Source: Chryseobacterium oryctis (GTDB taxonomy: Bacteria; Bacteroidota; Bacteroidia; Flavobacteriales; Weeksellaceae). From it: 64,000 nt of DNA. Numbering within the stretch: the first letter of the stretch is position 1; each line of letters begins with the position of its first letter. The notes beneath the pieces are model-generated. The model saw only the letters and a list, made by a program, of their open reading frames with translations, was not told the origin of the DNA and searched no databases. The stretch spans positions 117,903-181,902 of the forward strand of contig NZ_JAPDHV010000002.1 of assembly GCF_025971925.1 (NCBI RefSeq), read 5' to 3'. The position numbers and the translations under genes were made by a program. Shown in pieces: positions 52,155 through 61,201 of this stretch.

Positions 52155-52397
52155 CTGCATAGATAAAGCACAAAAAAACAATCATTTTAACCTTTAAACA
52201 AGCCTTTGAATTCACCATTCACAAAATGTTGGACAGCACAAATTATGTCTAAAAATCAAACATTAAAATGAAACAGAAAATTTAACCGCAAAAAGTGGAA
52301 AAATAGTCAAAACCACTAAAAAAATGGCTTAAACATGAAGATAATCTACTAAAAAGAGTCTTCAGAGTTCAATTATTAATTAATCAAAACAAAATTT

Positions 52398-52508
52398 ATG
52401 AAAACAAAAGAAGAATTAAGGCTTTATTTCGAAAACGGAGATAAGCCTACACAAGAGCATTTTTGGCAATGGCAAGACTCCTATTGGCATAAGGATGAGA
52501 AAATTTCT
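52398..52508 (+). repeat. Duplicated N-terminal coding module, copy 1 (copy 2 at 53036-53146)
   Basis: The first roughly 105 bp of the genes at 52398 and 53036 are almost identical at DNA level, differing at only a handful of positions, while everything downstream is unrelated. This is a sharp homology boundary of the kind left by module exchange. Confidence 0.85.
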
Positions 52509-53027
52509 CCAGAGTCGATTGAATCGATTGAAAAGATTGTTCCTTTTTTTATTAATGAAAATTTACTAGGTTCTACTATTCATCTTACAATTCCTAAAGA
52601 AACAAAAAAAATTGTAGCGTCAGCTTATGCTTATACAGGAATGTCCTATCAAATTACAAAGGTAACTTTTAATGAAGGTTTAGAAATAATTGGGTCTCAT
52701 TCTTTTAACAGTCAAAATATTAAGAGTATTAAAACTCCATCAACTTTAAAAATTATCGAAGTTGGTGCTTTTACTAATCAAGGAAACATTATTAATGGAA
52801 GTGATTCAATAGAAGAAATAGTATTAAATGAAGGTTTAGTGATAATTGAGGATTATGCTTTTAGCTCTTCCAGAGCTACAGTTAAAAACCTATATATTCC
52901 CAGCTCAGTTGAGTCTGTTGGACAAAACGCATTCGCAATTCCTTCCCTCAAAACCGTGTCTGCTCCTACAGGATTAGATTTAAGTAAAGCAGGTATTCCC
53001 GAAACAGCAATAATCACTTATAGATAA
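52398..53027 (+). CDS. Fibre-like protein: shared N-terminal module plus BspA-type leucine-rich repeats
   Basis: A 209-residue protein. Residues 1-37 are nearly identical to the start of the next protein (MKTKEELRLYFENGDKPTQE, then HFWQWQDSYWHKDEKI). Residues about 65-205 form LRR_5/BspA-like repeats (ITKVTFNEGLEIIGSHSF, IKSIKTPSTLKIIEVGAF, IEEIVLNEGLVIIEDYAF, LYIPSSVESVGQNAF). No signal peptide. I recall this N-terminal module on prophage fibre-like proteins of Bacteroidota. A surface-binding tip role is inference. It lies 8 bp before the longer paralogue. Confidence 0.75.
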   Translation: MKTKEELRLYFENGDKPTQEHFWQWQDSYWHKDEKISPESIESIEKIVPFFINENLLGSTIHLTIPKETKKIVASAYAYTGMSYQITKVTFNEGLEIIGSHSFNSQNIKSIKTPSTLKIIEVGAFTNQGNIINGSDSIEEIVLNEGLVIIEDYAFSSSRATVKNLYIPSSVESVGQNAFAIPSLKTVSAPTGLDLSKAGIPETAIITYR

Positions 53028-53035
53028 ATATTAAA

Positions 53036-55210
53036 ATGAAAACAAAAGAAGAATTAAAGCTTTATTTCGAAAATGGAGATAAGCCTACACAAGAGCATTT
53101 TTGGCAATGGCAAGATTCTTATTGGCATAAGAATGAGAAGATTCCGTCAAATAAATTAGATTACGATTTCTCCCAAAAAGCAGATGCAAATGCATCCAAT
53201 ATAAACCCGCAAAATGCTCAGCTTTGGAAAGAAAAAATTGAAACTCAAACCTCAATTCAGAACCCACAACTGAATGGAAATATTTTAACAATATTTTATA
53301 CAGGAGAAAATGGGGTTCAACAAAGCCAAAATGTTGACCTAAGTGGATTAGCAACTAACAATATAAGCATCCAGAATGCTGAATATGATGCTTCTCAAAA
53401 CATCATTACTATTACTCAGAGTGACGGATCTTCATTTGCAGTCAATCTTTCCGAATTTAGTATTGTTCCGGCTACAGATGTTGATGGAAGCGTTTCTTTA
53501 GTTCAGGAAGGTGTCGAAAAAGTAAAAATACACAAAGTGGGTATTTCAGGCAGCTATAATGATCTTTCCGATAAGCCAACTTTTAGTGGGAATGATAATT
53601 TACAAAATGTTATTGACAGGGGTAACGGAACAACTAAGCCTATTATTTTCCAACCTGGCCAAGGCAGAGCAGGCGAAATAAATTTCAGCCCCACTACTTA
53701 TTCTTTCTGGTTTGGAAATATGAATACGGATCATACCGGAGCTTATGGACTAGGAATTGGTTATAATACATTATCAAAATTAACCACAGGATCAAATAAC
53801 ATAGCCCTTGGTTCTTACGCTTTAAATGAAGCCACCACAGGAAGATGGAATACCGCAACCGGTGTTTCAAGCGGAGCTAAACTTACAACGGGTAATTTCA
53901 ATGCTTTTTTCGGAACACAAGCAGGAAACGAAACAACAACAGGAAACGGAAATACATATATCGGAGATGAAGCAGGGAACAAAAATATTACCGGAACCAA
54001 TAACACGGCTCTTGGTCTTGGTGCTGCTTATTCCTTAACTAATGGAACTCAAAATACTTTCTTAGGTGCTTTTGCAGGAAATATTCATGGTAAAGCAACA
54101 GGATCTGGTGCATGGGGTTACAATACTTTTATTGGATATAATGCAGCCTCTACGACTCATGCTATGGGAGTTTGGGGTGACAACAATGTCGTTATCGGTT
54201 GTAATGCCCCGTTAGGTGGTTCAACATTCAACAAGTTGGTTATTGAGTCCAATCCGGTAGCAAGACGTCATGATTTAGTAACGCCTTTAATTGGTGGAGA
54301 CTTTGCTGCAAGAACATTAGATTTTGATGCTGTAGTTTCCGCAAAAAGAACACCTTTAGCGGACAACACTTATACAAAAGTAGCGGTTCTAAATGCCAAC
54401 AATGTATTCGGATATAAAAATCTTTCCGACTTTTCTGATTTCATTTCATTAACAGGAACTGGGATGGGAGCTCCTGTGACAGGTAATATCCAGTTTACAA
54501 ATGAAGATCCAGAAGAGAGAATCATTTACAGAACTAATGAACTTGATGGTGTAAAAAGTGCACTTGGTTTATTTCCTGAGTCCGTAATGATGTTTTCAGG
54601 CAATTTAGATGGAACAAATACCTCCAGTGTAGATGTAAGTAAAGAAAATGGTGTTTTCGCCTATGGACATAGCTCACATTTGATGCTGAGTGATGTAGGT
54701 GCTGCTTTAAGACAGACAAATGGTGGAGCTGTAAAAGGAATTTTTGCAAGTCCGAACATAGATGAACCTGTGCTTATAGAGCATGAAACAACAAATGCCA
54801 GAGGATTAAGTTCTAAAACTTATTTCGGAGATAACGCCCAGGAAAATGATTACATCCAAAAACAGTATGCAGACAAACAACATTCTTATACTATAGCAGA
54901 AGAATTAACTGGCGGAAAGTGGATCAATGGCAAGCCTGTCTACAAAAAAACCCTGTTTTTAGACCAGATTCCGAGAACCGGAGAAATTGATCTCAGATCC
55001 GAATTCCCAGACCTTGAAACTATTATTTCCAATGAAATGTTCACAGAATGGTATGCTCTGGATACTGCATTTGCTGGTAACCAATGGCGAACAAAGATCT
55101 ACATCACTGTAGAAAGAGAAAAGGCTACCATTGAGTTATTAGGCGAACCGGATTACGATTATTCTATCATTAACTCATTTACTCTGACTCTTGAATACAC
55201 AAAAAAATAA
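53036..55210 (+). CDS. Fibre-like protein with YadA-type head repeats
   Basis: A 724-residue protein with the same first 37 residues as its neighbour. A helical/linker part follows (about 40-200), then a Gly/Asn-rich repeat region (about 239-400) with units such as TTGSNNIALGSYAL, TTGNGNTYIGDEAG and ITGTNNTALGLGAA, typical of the YadA-like left-handed beta-roll of trimeric adhesins. The C-terminal part has GGKWINGKPVYKKTLFLDQI, a motif frequent in phage tail fibre proteins. No signal peptide or YadA anchor, so not a classical autotransporter. A trimeric tail-fibre role is the best inference. Confidence 0.78.
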   Translation: MKTKEELKLYFENGDKPTQEHFWQWQDSYWHKNEKIPSNKLDYDFSQKADANASNINPQNAQLWKEKIETQTSIQNPQLNGNILTIFYTGENGVQQSQNVDLSGLATNNISIQNAEYDASQNIITITQSDGSSFAVNLSEFSIVPATDVDGSVSLVQEGVEKVKIHKVGISGSYNDLSDKPTFSGNDNLQNVIDRGNGTTKPIIFQPGQGRAGEINFSPTTYSFWFGNMNTDHTGAYGLGIGYNTLSKLTTGSNNIALGSYALNEATTGRWNTATGVSSGAKLTTGNFNAFFGTQAGNETTTGNGNTYIGDEAGNKNITGTNNTALGLGAAYSLTNGTQNTFLGAFAGNIHGKATGSGAWGYNTFIGYNAASTTHAMGVWGDNNVVIGCNAPLGGSTFNKLVIESNPVARRHDLVTPLIGGDFAARTLDFDAVVSAKRTPLADNTYTKVAVLNANNVFGYKNLSDFSDFISLTGTGMGAPVTGNIQFTNEDPEERIIYRTNELDGVKSALGLFPESVMMFSGNLDGTNTSSVDVSKENGVFAYGHSSHLMLSDVGAALRQTNGGAVKGIFASPNIDEPVLIEHETTNARGLSSKTYFGDNAQENDYIQKQYADKQHSYTIAEELTGGKWINGKPVYKKTLFLDQIPRTGEIDLRSEFPDLETIISNEMFTEWYALDTAFAGNQWRTKIYITVEREKATIELLGEPDYDYSIINSFTLTLEYTKK

Positions 55211-55232
55211 ATCATTAAAACAAAATATTAAG

Positions 55233-58200
55233 ATGGCAACAAACAATACACCCCCAAAGACCGCTTTTACTGTAGGAAGCTCTTTAGTAGGAGAAGGTAT
55301 TATTAACTATAAAGAAACAAATAACATGACACCAACAAATAATGCTTCACAAACTCTTTTTAGATTTGTAAGCTTAAGAAACCCTCAATTAACAGAAACC
55401 AAAAAGAAAAACCTTGGTTTTATTCATAAAGATGCAGAATTACCAAGTGCTTTTGATGCTCAGGTTAACCCTAATGATACTGCTTTAGTAAAATTTCAAG
55501 CGCTTGAACGTGCAACAAAAAATTTTGATAATACAGGTTATCAAAACGAATTACAGATAGAAGAAGGTTTTTTATCTGAACTGTTAGAAATCGGAAGGAA
55601 AATTTCTAAAAAAGAAGTAATTTCCTCGGCTGATGAAGATACAGCAAAGAGCTTGTATAATAGCAGCAGTATTCAAGCAAAAATTGGAGAAGTTTGGGAC
55701 AATCTCATTTACCAAACAGTTACTCAAAGTAATTTTTATGTAAAAGAAGCTTTGGTTCATATTTTAAAAGCTCTTCATTTTGGATATGTTTGCGATCTAC
55801 CTGTAACAGAAGAATTAACTAAAATCAATGGTGATGATTTAAAGGCAAAAGCTATGGAAGCCAGAGTTGTATTACCAATGAAATTTTTCGGCGATGGATA
55901 TGAAGGAGAAAGCCCAACTAACAACACCTCTGGAAATCCTTTTCAGGTAAATGTTTCTAAAATTGGAGAAGGAGTTATCAACGGAACACAACTTCCTGCC
56001 TCTATTCAGCAGCAATTAAAAGTTGAAGGCGAGAAAATATCAGAACTTTCAAGTCTTACCCTGAAAAAAGAAGCATTTGATTTACTTATTTCTGAATTAG
56101 AAAAAATTCAAAAATCATATTATAAGCTTAAAACAAAGGCTTATGACCTAGCATACAAAGCATATTCAGAAGAATATCAACCTTTGATTGATGAATACAA
56201 TAGGAAATTGGAGGAAATAGAATCTCGAATTACCGAGGAAACTACTGAAGACGAAATTAGGGAAATGTATGCAGAATTAGGAGAAATTAATGTCCCTCAA
56301 TTTTCATTTAGCTATAGAGATGAGCTTAATTTTGAAGACTTCAAAAATAAGTTATCTTTAGATTCTTTAAAATTATTTGTGGAAATTTTCACAGATGCAA
56401 ATGACAAAGAATTAGATTTCTCAACCACCACAGTTGTTTCAGATAGAGAATTAAATATTGGAGGTGTGAAAGTGGCAATTGAAGAGGAGTACGACACCTA
56501 TTCTGAAGTTTTTGAAAAATTATTAGAAGAAACTTCTTCTAATACACAATTATTATTACAAAAAACCTCACTTAACGAAAAAGTGTATGCAAATTTAGGA
56601 GGTGTTTTAATCCCTGTAAATGAAACTACAAGCTACACATTAAACACTATTTCAAGATCATATTATTTGCAGGCAAATCAAAATACAGAATTATCAAAAA
56701 TCACCCCATTTATCACCTTCTATTACCAAGCGGAAAGTAACGCATGGGGTACTGCATCCGCAAAAATTTCAGCTATTACAGACTTTGACAGCTATGAAGA
56801 AACTTACTCCAATATTAATGTTAATGATAACAAGGTAAGTTTCCCGTCAATCTTATTTAATAAATTTGAAAAAGCCATCAGAGTCTTAAAAATACAGATA
56901 TTTTTCAACAATGGCGAAGAAGCTAATTTAGAAATTTCCGGAATGGAAATGAATCAGCCTTATACAGGTATCCTTTATACAGAAAGAATTAAAGGAGAAA
57001 CTGGAAATCCAGATGAAGGCACTGAGAATCCAAAACCCGGAACTTTTATCCCAAAACATTTTGGTGTTAAAAGATTGGGAATTGCCGACTATTTAAAAGT
57101 TGAACAAAGTGTTCATGCTTATGTTCCCGGAGAGGTATCAAATATTGAAAATGTAATGGCAAGTGAATTACGCCACAAATCTTCAGTTGCAAGAGACTAC
57201 TCCGAAATCACCGATACAACTTCTGAATCTATCGAAACAGAGAAAATTTCGGATACAACAAAAGCAGAAAGAAATGAAATGCAGACTGAAGTTCTGAAAG
57301 AGCTAGAAAAGCAACAAAGTATTACTGCAAATACAAATTTCAGCTATAATACGGGAGTTTACAAATTTGATATTGGAGCTGGCTATGCTAATAATACAGC
57401 ACAACACGATAGTAATAGACAGGCTGTAGCCAAATCGCAGGAAATTACAGAAAGAGCGATGGAGCGTGTTCTTACTAAAATCAATAAAGAACGTGTTCAA
57501 AAAATTATTAAAGAGTACACAGAGACTAACGTTCATGAATTTGACAATAGAGGAAAAGCAGGAGACACAAATGCTCCTCAACATATTACAGGAGTCTATA
57601 GATGGGTAGATAAAAAAATGAAAAATCAGATCTACAACTATGGAAAACGTACCATGTTTGAATTTATGATTCCTGAACCTGCCAAATTACATCGTTTATC
57701 TGCTTTCGTAAATAAAGAGACATTTGTAGAGCCAGTAGACCCGAGAAAAGCACCAAGACCTAATACAATGACAGACCCAAAATCGGCAACAAAAGAATTG
57801 CTGGAATATTGGGCAAATATTTATGGTGTAAGCTTAGAAACTCTCTTACCTAATTCTAAACAACTTGTACATAGTGCTACAAGTGTTCCTCAAACAGGTG
57901 ATGACTTTGGAGTAGATTATTCTCATTTTGTAATACCAGACAACTATGCTGCTAAAAATGCGCGTATTAGCTGTAGTTCAACTCGACATAAAGGAGGTGG
58001 TTGGGATGGAAAACGTTATTCTTCAGTATTTTGTTCCAATTTAAAAGGAGATATGATTGGTCGTTCTGAATATAGAGACATCAGTTTTGATGATCCTGTG
58101 TCTGGTCTAAACATCACAGGTAATGTAGAGTTTAAGGTAAAAGGACATAATGTTAGACAATATAATGTAAAAGCAACTATAAACTGTGAACTAAGTGATG

Positions 58201-59021
58201 AATACATCAACAAATGGAAAACCGAAAGTTTCAATGCTATTATCAAAGCTTATGAAGCAGCTTATGCAGACTTCTTAGCAAAACAAAAAGAAGCAGAGGA
58301 GAAAGCCAAAGAAGAAGAAGCTAAAAACAAGGAAAATCTAAGTGTTTTTCATAGAGATATAGAAAGTGTGATCTTAAAGCACAACTGTATCGCTTATCTC
58401 TTACAGGATTATTTGAACACTTTAGGGCAGAATTTTACATCTGGTGATCAAATGAAAAACTTCCAGGTTATTTTAGGAGAAAGGCTTGAAGAGTATACTG
58501 CTTTGGCCAAATTTATGGAACAGGCTTTTGAGTGGGAAATTATGGATTATACATTCTATCCATATTATTGGGCACATCGTGATGAGTGGCAAAAAATGTA
58601 TTTAACCCAAGATTCAGACCCATTATTCAGAAGTTTCTTACAAGCAGGTATGGCAAGAGTAATCGTTACTGTAAAACCAGGATTCGAAGATGCAGTACAA
58701 TTCTTTATGTGTACAGGAAGAATTTGGAATGGTGGTGAAGTTCCTGTAATTGGAGACCCTATGTATATGTCTATTGTTGATGAGATGAAGCAACCTACAG
58801 GAGAGCCTCAAGGTAAGTATTGGATTACCAGAATCCCTACAACTTTAACAATTCTTCAAGCAAAATCTGTAGGATTAGAAGTGGAACAACCTCTACCAAT
58901 CTTCCCAGAAGATGATCCTGCAAATTGTGAAAATCCCAAAGAGCTAGAGTTTGAATCATCTTTTAGTTTAGATGACATAAGATTAGAAGGAACAGGTGAT
59001 GATAAAACAACACTTGGATAA
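55233..59021 (+). CDS. Very large protein of unknown function (1262 residues), last gene of the fibre-like operon
   Basis: No signal peptide, and no domain I can name. It has an N-terminal region with FRFVSLRNPQL, a first coiled coil (about 260-350, very rich in Glu/Lys/Tyr), a central beta-rich part, then a segment (about 600-830) with YVPGEVSNIENVMASELRHKSSVARDYSE, KAERNEMQTEVLKELEKQQS, ITERAMERVLTKI and GVYRWVDKKMKNQIYNYGKRTMFEFMIPEP. A second coiled coil lies near 1000-1060. From memory, related sequences recur in other bacteria as hypothetical proteins. Start ATG 55233 is preferred over 55191. A terminator follows. Confidence 0.8.
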   Translation: MATNNTPPKTAFTVGSSLVGEGIINYKETNNMTPTNNASQTLFRFVSLRNPQLTETKKKNLGFIHKDAELPSAFDAQVNPNDTALVKFQALERATKNFDNTGYQNELQIEEGFLSELLEIGRKISKKEVISSADEDTAKSLYNSSSIQAKIGEVWDNLIYQTVTQSNFYVKEALVHILKALHFGYVCDLPVTEELTKINGDDLKAKAMEARVVLPMKFFGDGYEGESPTNNTSGNPFQVNVSKIGEGVINGTQLPASIQQQLKVEGEKISELSSLTLKKEAFDLLISELEKIQKSYYKLKTKAYDLAYKAYSEEYQPLIDEYNRKLEEIESRITEETTEDEIREMYAELGEINVPQFSFSYRDELNFEDFKNKLSLDSLKLFVEIFTDANDKELDFSTTTVVSDRELNIGGVKVAIEEEYDTYSEVFEKLLEETSSNTQLLLQKTSLNEKVYANLGGVLIPVNETTSYTLNTISRSYYLQANQNTELSKITPFITFYYQAESNAWGTASAKISAITDFDSYEETYSNINVNDNKVSFPSILFNKFEKAIRVLKIQIFFNNGEEANLEISGMEMNQPYTGILYTERIKGETGNPDEGTENPKPGTFIPKHFGVKRLGIADYLKVEQSVHAYVPGEVSNIENVMASELRHKSSVARDYSEITDTTSESIETEKISDTTKAERNEMQTEVLKELEKQQSITANTNFSYNTGVYKFDIGAGYANNTAQHDSNRQAVAKSQEITERAMERVLTKINKERVQKIIKEYTETNVHEFDNRGKAGDTNAPQHITGVYRWVDKKMKNQIYNYGKRTMFEFMIPEPAKLHRLSAFVNKETFVEPVDPRKAPRPNTMTDPKSATKELLEYWANIYGVSLETLLPNSKQLVHSATSVPQTGDDFGVDYSHFVIPDNYAAKNARISCSSTRHKGGGWDGKRYSSVFCSNLKGDMIGRSEYRDISFDDPVSGLNITGNVEFKVKGHNVRQYNVKATINCELSDEYINKWKTESFNAIIKAYEAAYADFLAKQKEAEEKAKEEEAKNKENLSVFHRDIESVILKHNCIAYLLQDYLNTLGQNFTSGDQMKNFQVILGERLEEYTALAKFMEQAFEWEIMDYTFYPYYWAHRDEWQKMYLTQDSDPLFRSFLQAGMARVIVTVKPGFEDAVQFFMCTGRIWNGGEVPVIGDPMYMSIVDEMKQPTGEPQGKYWITRIPTTLTILQAKSVGLEVEQPLPIFPEDDPANCENPKELEFESSFSLDDIRLEGTGDDKTTLG

Positions 59022-59034
59022 AATCAATTATTAT

Positions 59035-59068
59035 GAAATGGTGGTATTTCTGCCGCCATTTCTATTTT
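59035..59068 (+). terminator. Intrinsic terminator closing the fibre-like operon
   Basis: GAAATGGTGG pairs with CCGCCATTTC over ten positions (one G-U) with an 8-nt loop, followed by TATTTT. It separates the operon from the toxin/immunity-like array. Confidence 0.65.
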
Positions 59069-59088
59069 CAACAATTAAAATTTACAAA

Positions 59089-60231
59089 ATGAGTTCAATA
59101 AAAGCTTTAGGAATTCCAAAAATAAAAGTGTTAAGTTTAGGAGATAACAATTTGAATAAAATTGAAAAAGATTTTGATGATACTATACTTACTGTTTCTT
59201 TCAAAGAAGAACCAGATATAGAAGTTGGAAAAAAAAGTTTGATACAATTTCTAATAAGTGGAAATTCAAGATGGGGTAATAATGATTTAACTATTGAGTT
59301 AATAAATGAAAATAAGGAATTATCATTTACCACATTAAAATGGTCAAGTGTAGATTATGGATTTACAATGAAAACCAATATTACTTCTAAAAAAGCAGGT
59401 AAATTTACGGTTAATTTTAAAGCTAATGATAAATATATCAATAGTTTAACTTTAGAAGCTAAATACAAAACATTAGAAAATCCAAAATTAGTAAAGGATA
59501 CCAAAGTCAATTATTCTGATGAACAAAAAGCCCAAATGATAGCAACTGTTTATGGAGAGTCTTCACGTGATGAAAATTTATGTGTTAACATTCCTTGGAT
59601 ATACTATAATTTAACAAAAAAACTTGGATTTGAAAAAGGGATGAATCGATCTTCTTTCTATAAAGATCGAAATAAAAATAAGTGGATAACTGAATCATAC
59701 AAAGCTTGTATGTTCTATTTAGGTAAAGGAAATCAGTTTGCTGATGATAAAATGGCAGATGGTAAAACAAAAGTAAAAGATTTCTGCAAAGACACTAATA
59801 AAAACTTTCGTATTTATTACAAACCTTATATAGATCTTATTCGCAATTATTTTGATCAACATATTTTTAATGCTAACGAAATAATGAACCCTTTTTATAA
59901 TTGGGAAGGACAAGGTTATTGGAAGGATATGAATATTAGAATGTATAATTATTCTATTAAATGGGCAAAAGCTTCTCAATATTTTCATCTTCAAAAAAGA
60001 GGATATGTAAAAACTATGTTTGTAAAAGAGATCATTGCTAAAGACCCAGCAAGAAATTATTTAGATGTTACTACCTATTTATGTGATGATGTAAGCATTG
60101 AAAAATATTTTAAAGATAATCCAACTCAATTACCTAAATTTGAAGAAGGAAAATGTTCTGCAGGAGGCAATAAGCTGCTTTGTAATATTAATGAAAAAAA
60201 TGCAATTCCTGGTGTTCACTTTGATAAATAA
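59089..60231 (+). CDS. Candidate effector/toxin with Ig-like N-terminus
   Basis: A 380-residue protein without signal peptide. Residues about 25-140 look like an Ig-like beta domain (LTVSFKEEPDIEVGKKSLIQF, then GKFTVNFKANDKYINSLTLEAKY). The rest is helical and Trp/Tyr-rich, with QMIATVYGESSRDENL, which recalls the VYGE start of SleB-type wall hydrolases and of lysozyme-like folds, then MNRSSFYKDRN and YNWEGQGYWKDM. A peptidoglycan-degrading effector is a weak inference. A lipoprotein gene follows after 10 bp, as in effector-immunity pairs. The ATG at 58996 overlaps the previous gene and is rejected. Confidence 0.55.
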   Translation: MSSIKALGIPKIKVLSLGDNNLNKIEKDFDDTILTVSFKEEPDIEVGKKSLIQFLISGNSRWGNNDLTIELINENKELSFTTLKWSSVDYGFTMKTNITSKKAGKFTVNFKANDKYINSLTLEAKYKTLENPKLVKDTKVNYSDEQKAQMIATVYGESSRDENLCVNIPWIYYNLTKKLGFEKGMNRSSFYKDRNKNKWITESYKACMFYLGKGNQFADDKMADGKTKVKDFCKDTNKNFRIYYKPYIDLIRNYFDQHIFNANEIMNPFYNWEGQGYWKDMNIRMYNYSIKWAKASQYFHLQKRGYVKTMFVKEIIAKDPARNYLDVTTYLCDDVSIEKYFKDNPTQLPKFEEGKCSAGGNKLLCNINEKNAIPGVHFDK

Positions 60232-60241
60232 TAATTGAGAT

Positions 60242-60850
60242 ATGAAAAAAATTGTGCTTTGTTTAATAATTTTAGCCTTTACATCTTGTAATAAAAAAAA
60301 GATGATGCTAGAACAAAACCCTCAAGTCAAAGAATCGAATGAGCATTTAAGCAAAAAAGATACTATTAGTGGGAATGAATATATTTTTTATTTTAAAAAA
60401 GAAAAGTCTGTAGATTCTAAAAATACATATTGTAATTTAGATTCTATAATAGTTTTAAAAAATGATAAAAAATATGTGTTAAACTTGCTTAATAAAAAAA
60501 TTTCAATTGGCGATGGTCTTGTAACAGATGGAGTTTATGATCTTAATGATTATAATTTTGATGGTATAAATGATATTATGCTTTATCCTCATATAAAAAA
60601 TCCTTCCGTGTATAATAAAAATTATGTTGCTGATTTTTTTATTTTTAATAAAGAAACTCAAAAGTATGAAAACAAAGCAGAGTTAGATACCATCTCCAAT
60701 TTGGATGTATGTAAAAAAAACAAATACTTAATTTCAGATGATGGAGTTTCTTTAAGAAAATATATTTGGAAAGAAAACTCTCTCAAGTTAATAGAAACAA
60801 TTAAGCAAACAGAATTAGAAACTGGAAATCTTAAATTTCATTGTGAATAA
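60242..60850 (+). CDS. Lipoprotein, possible immunity partner of the 59089 protein
   Basis: A 202-residue lipoprotein with signal MKKIVLCLIILAFTSCNKKK and lipidated Cys at about 16. The body has a DLNDYNFDGINDIMLYPHI motif (Asp-rich, calcium-loop-like) found in many putative immunity lipoproteins of Bacteroidota. It begins 10 bp after the candidate effector and is followed by a strong terminator. Periplasmic location fits neutralisation of a periplasm-acting toxin; the pairing is inferred from context. Confidence 0.6.
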   Translation: MKKIVLCLIILAFTSCNKKKMMLEQNPQVKESNEHLSKKDTISGNEYIFYFKKEKSVDSKNTYCNLDSIIVLKNDKKYVLNLLNKKISIGDGLVTDGVYDLNDYNFDGINDIMLYPHIKNPSVYNKNYVADFFIFNKETQKYENKAELDTISNLDVCKKNKYLISDDGVSLRKYIWKENSLKLIETIKQTELETGNLKFHCE

Positions 60851-60894
60851 CATTTTCATAATTTTTTAAGTGAAAACTTACAGTAATTAAAACT

Positions 60895-60923
60895 AACCGC
60901 AACCTTAAAAGTTGCGGTTTTTT
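60895..60923 (+). terminator. Intrinsic terminator after the first lipoprotein
   Basis: Perfect 9-bp stem AACCGCAAC / GTTGCGGTT with a 7-nt loop, then TTTT. The muramidase remnant starts directly at its 3' end. Confidence 0.8.
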
Positions 60924-61201
60924 CAGCGGATGGACGTTTTGATAATGAGGGCTATTATAATCATCAATTTGAGAGGTTAGAAGAAGCTATGAAAATTAAT
61001 GAAGACATGGCTATAGTGTCAACTTCTTTTGGTATATTTCAAGTTTTAGGAGAGTATTGTACATATTCAAATAAAACACCAAAACAGTTTTTACAAGAAA
61101 TGTCACGATCCGAGAAATTTCAAATTCAGGCATTTGTTAGTTTTATAAAGGGAGATGATGCAAAAAAAGGGTTGCCGAATACATTAAACAGTAAAATTTG
61201 A
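60923..61201 (+). pseudogene. Remnant of an N-acetylmuramidase toxin domain
   Basis: Reading from 60923 gives SADGRFDNEGYYNHQFERLE, then EEAMKINEDMAIVSTSFGIFQVLGEY, then MSRSEKFQIQAFVSFIKG. This matches the middle of the N-acetylmuramidase family (RL-x-x-A-x-x-I-N, S-x-G-x-F-Q-V-x-G, S-E-x-x-Q-x-x-A-F-V-x-F-I-K). The N-terminal catalytic part is missing, and the C-terminus stops about 30 residues short of the usual end. The only in-frame ATG (60989) cuts the motif. It looks like a displaced toxin 3' end after a terminator. Confidence 0.6.

Noticed and set aside
53752..54250. Regularly spaced repeats resembling a CRISPR or satellite array
   Set aside because: They encode the Gly/Asn-rich YadA-like units of a long open frame; the DNA units are degenerate, not identical, and have no spacers.
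49911..59021. Complete prophage or tailocin
   Set aside because: No capsid, portal, terminase, sheath, tube, baseplate or integrase gene is visible; only the endopeptidase and fibre-like genes recall phage.
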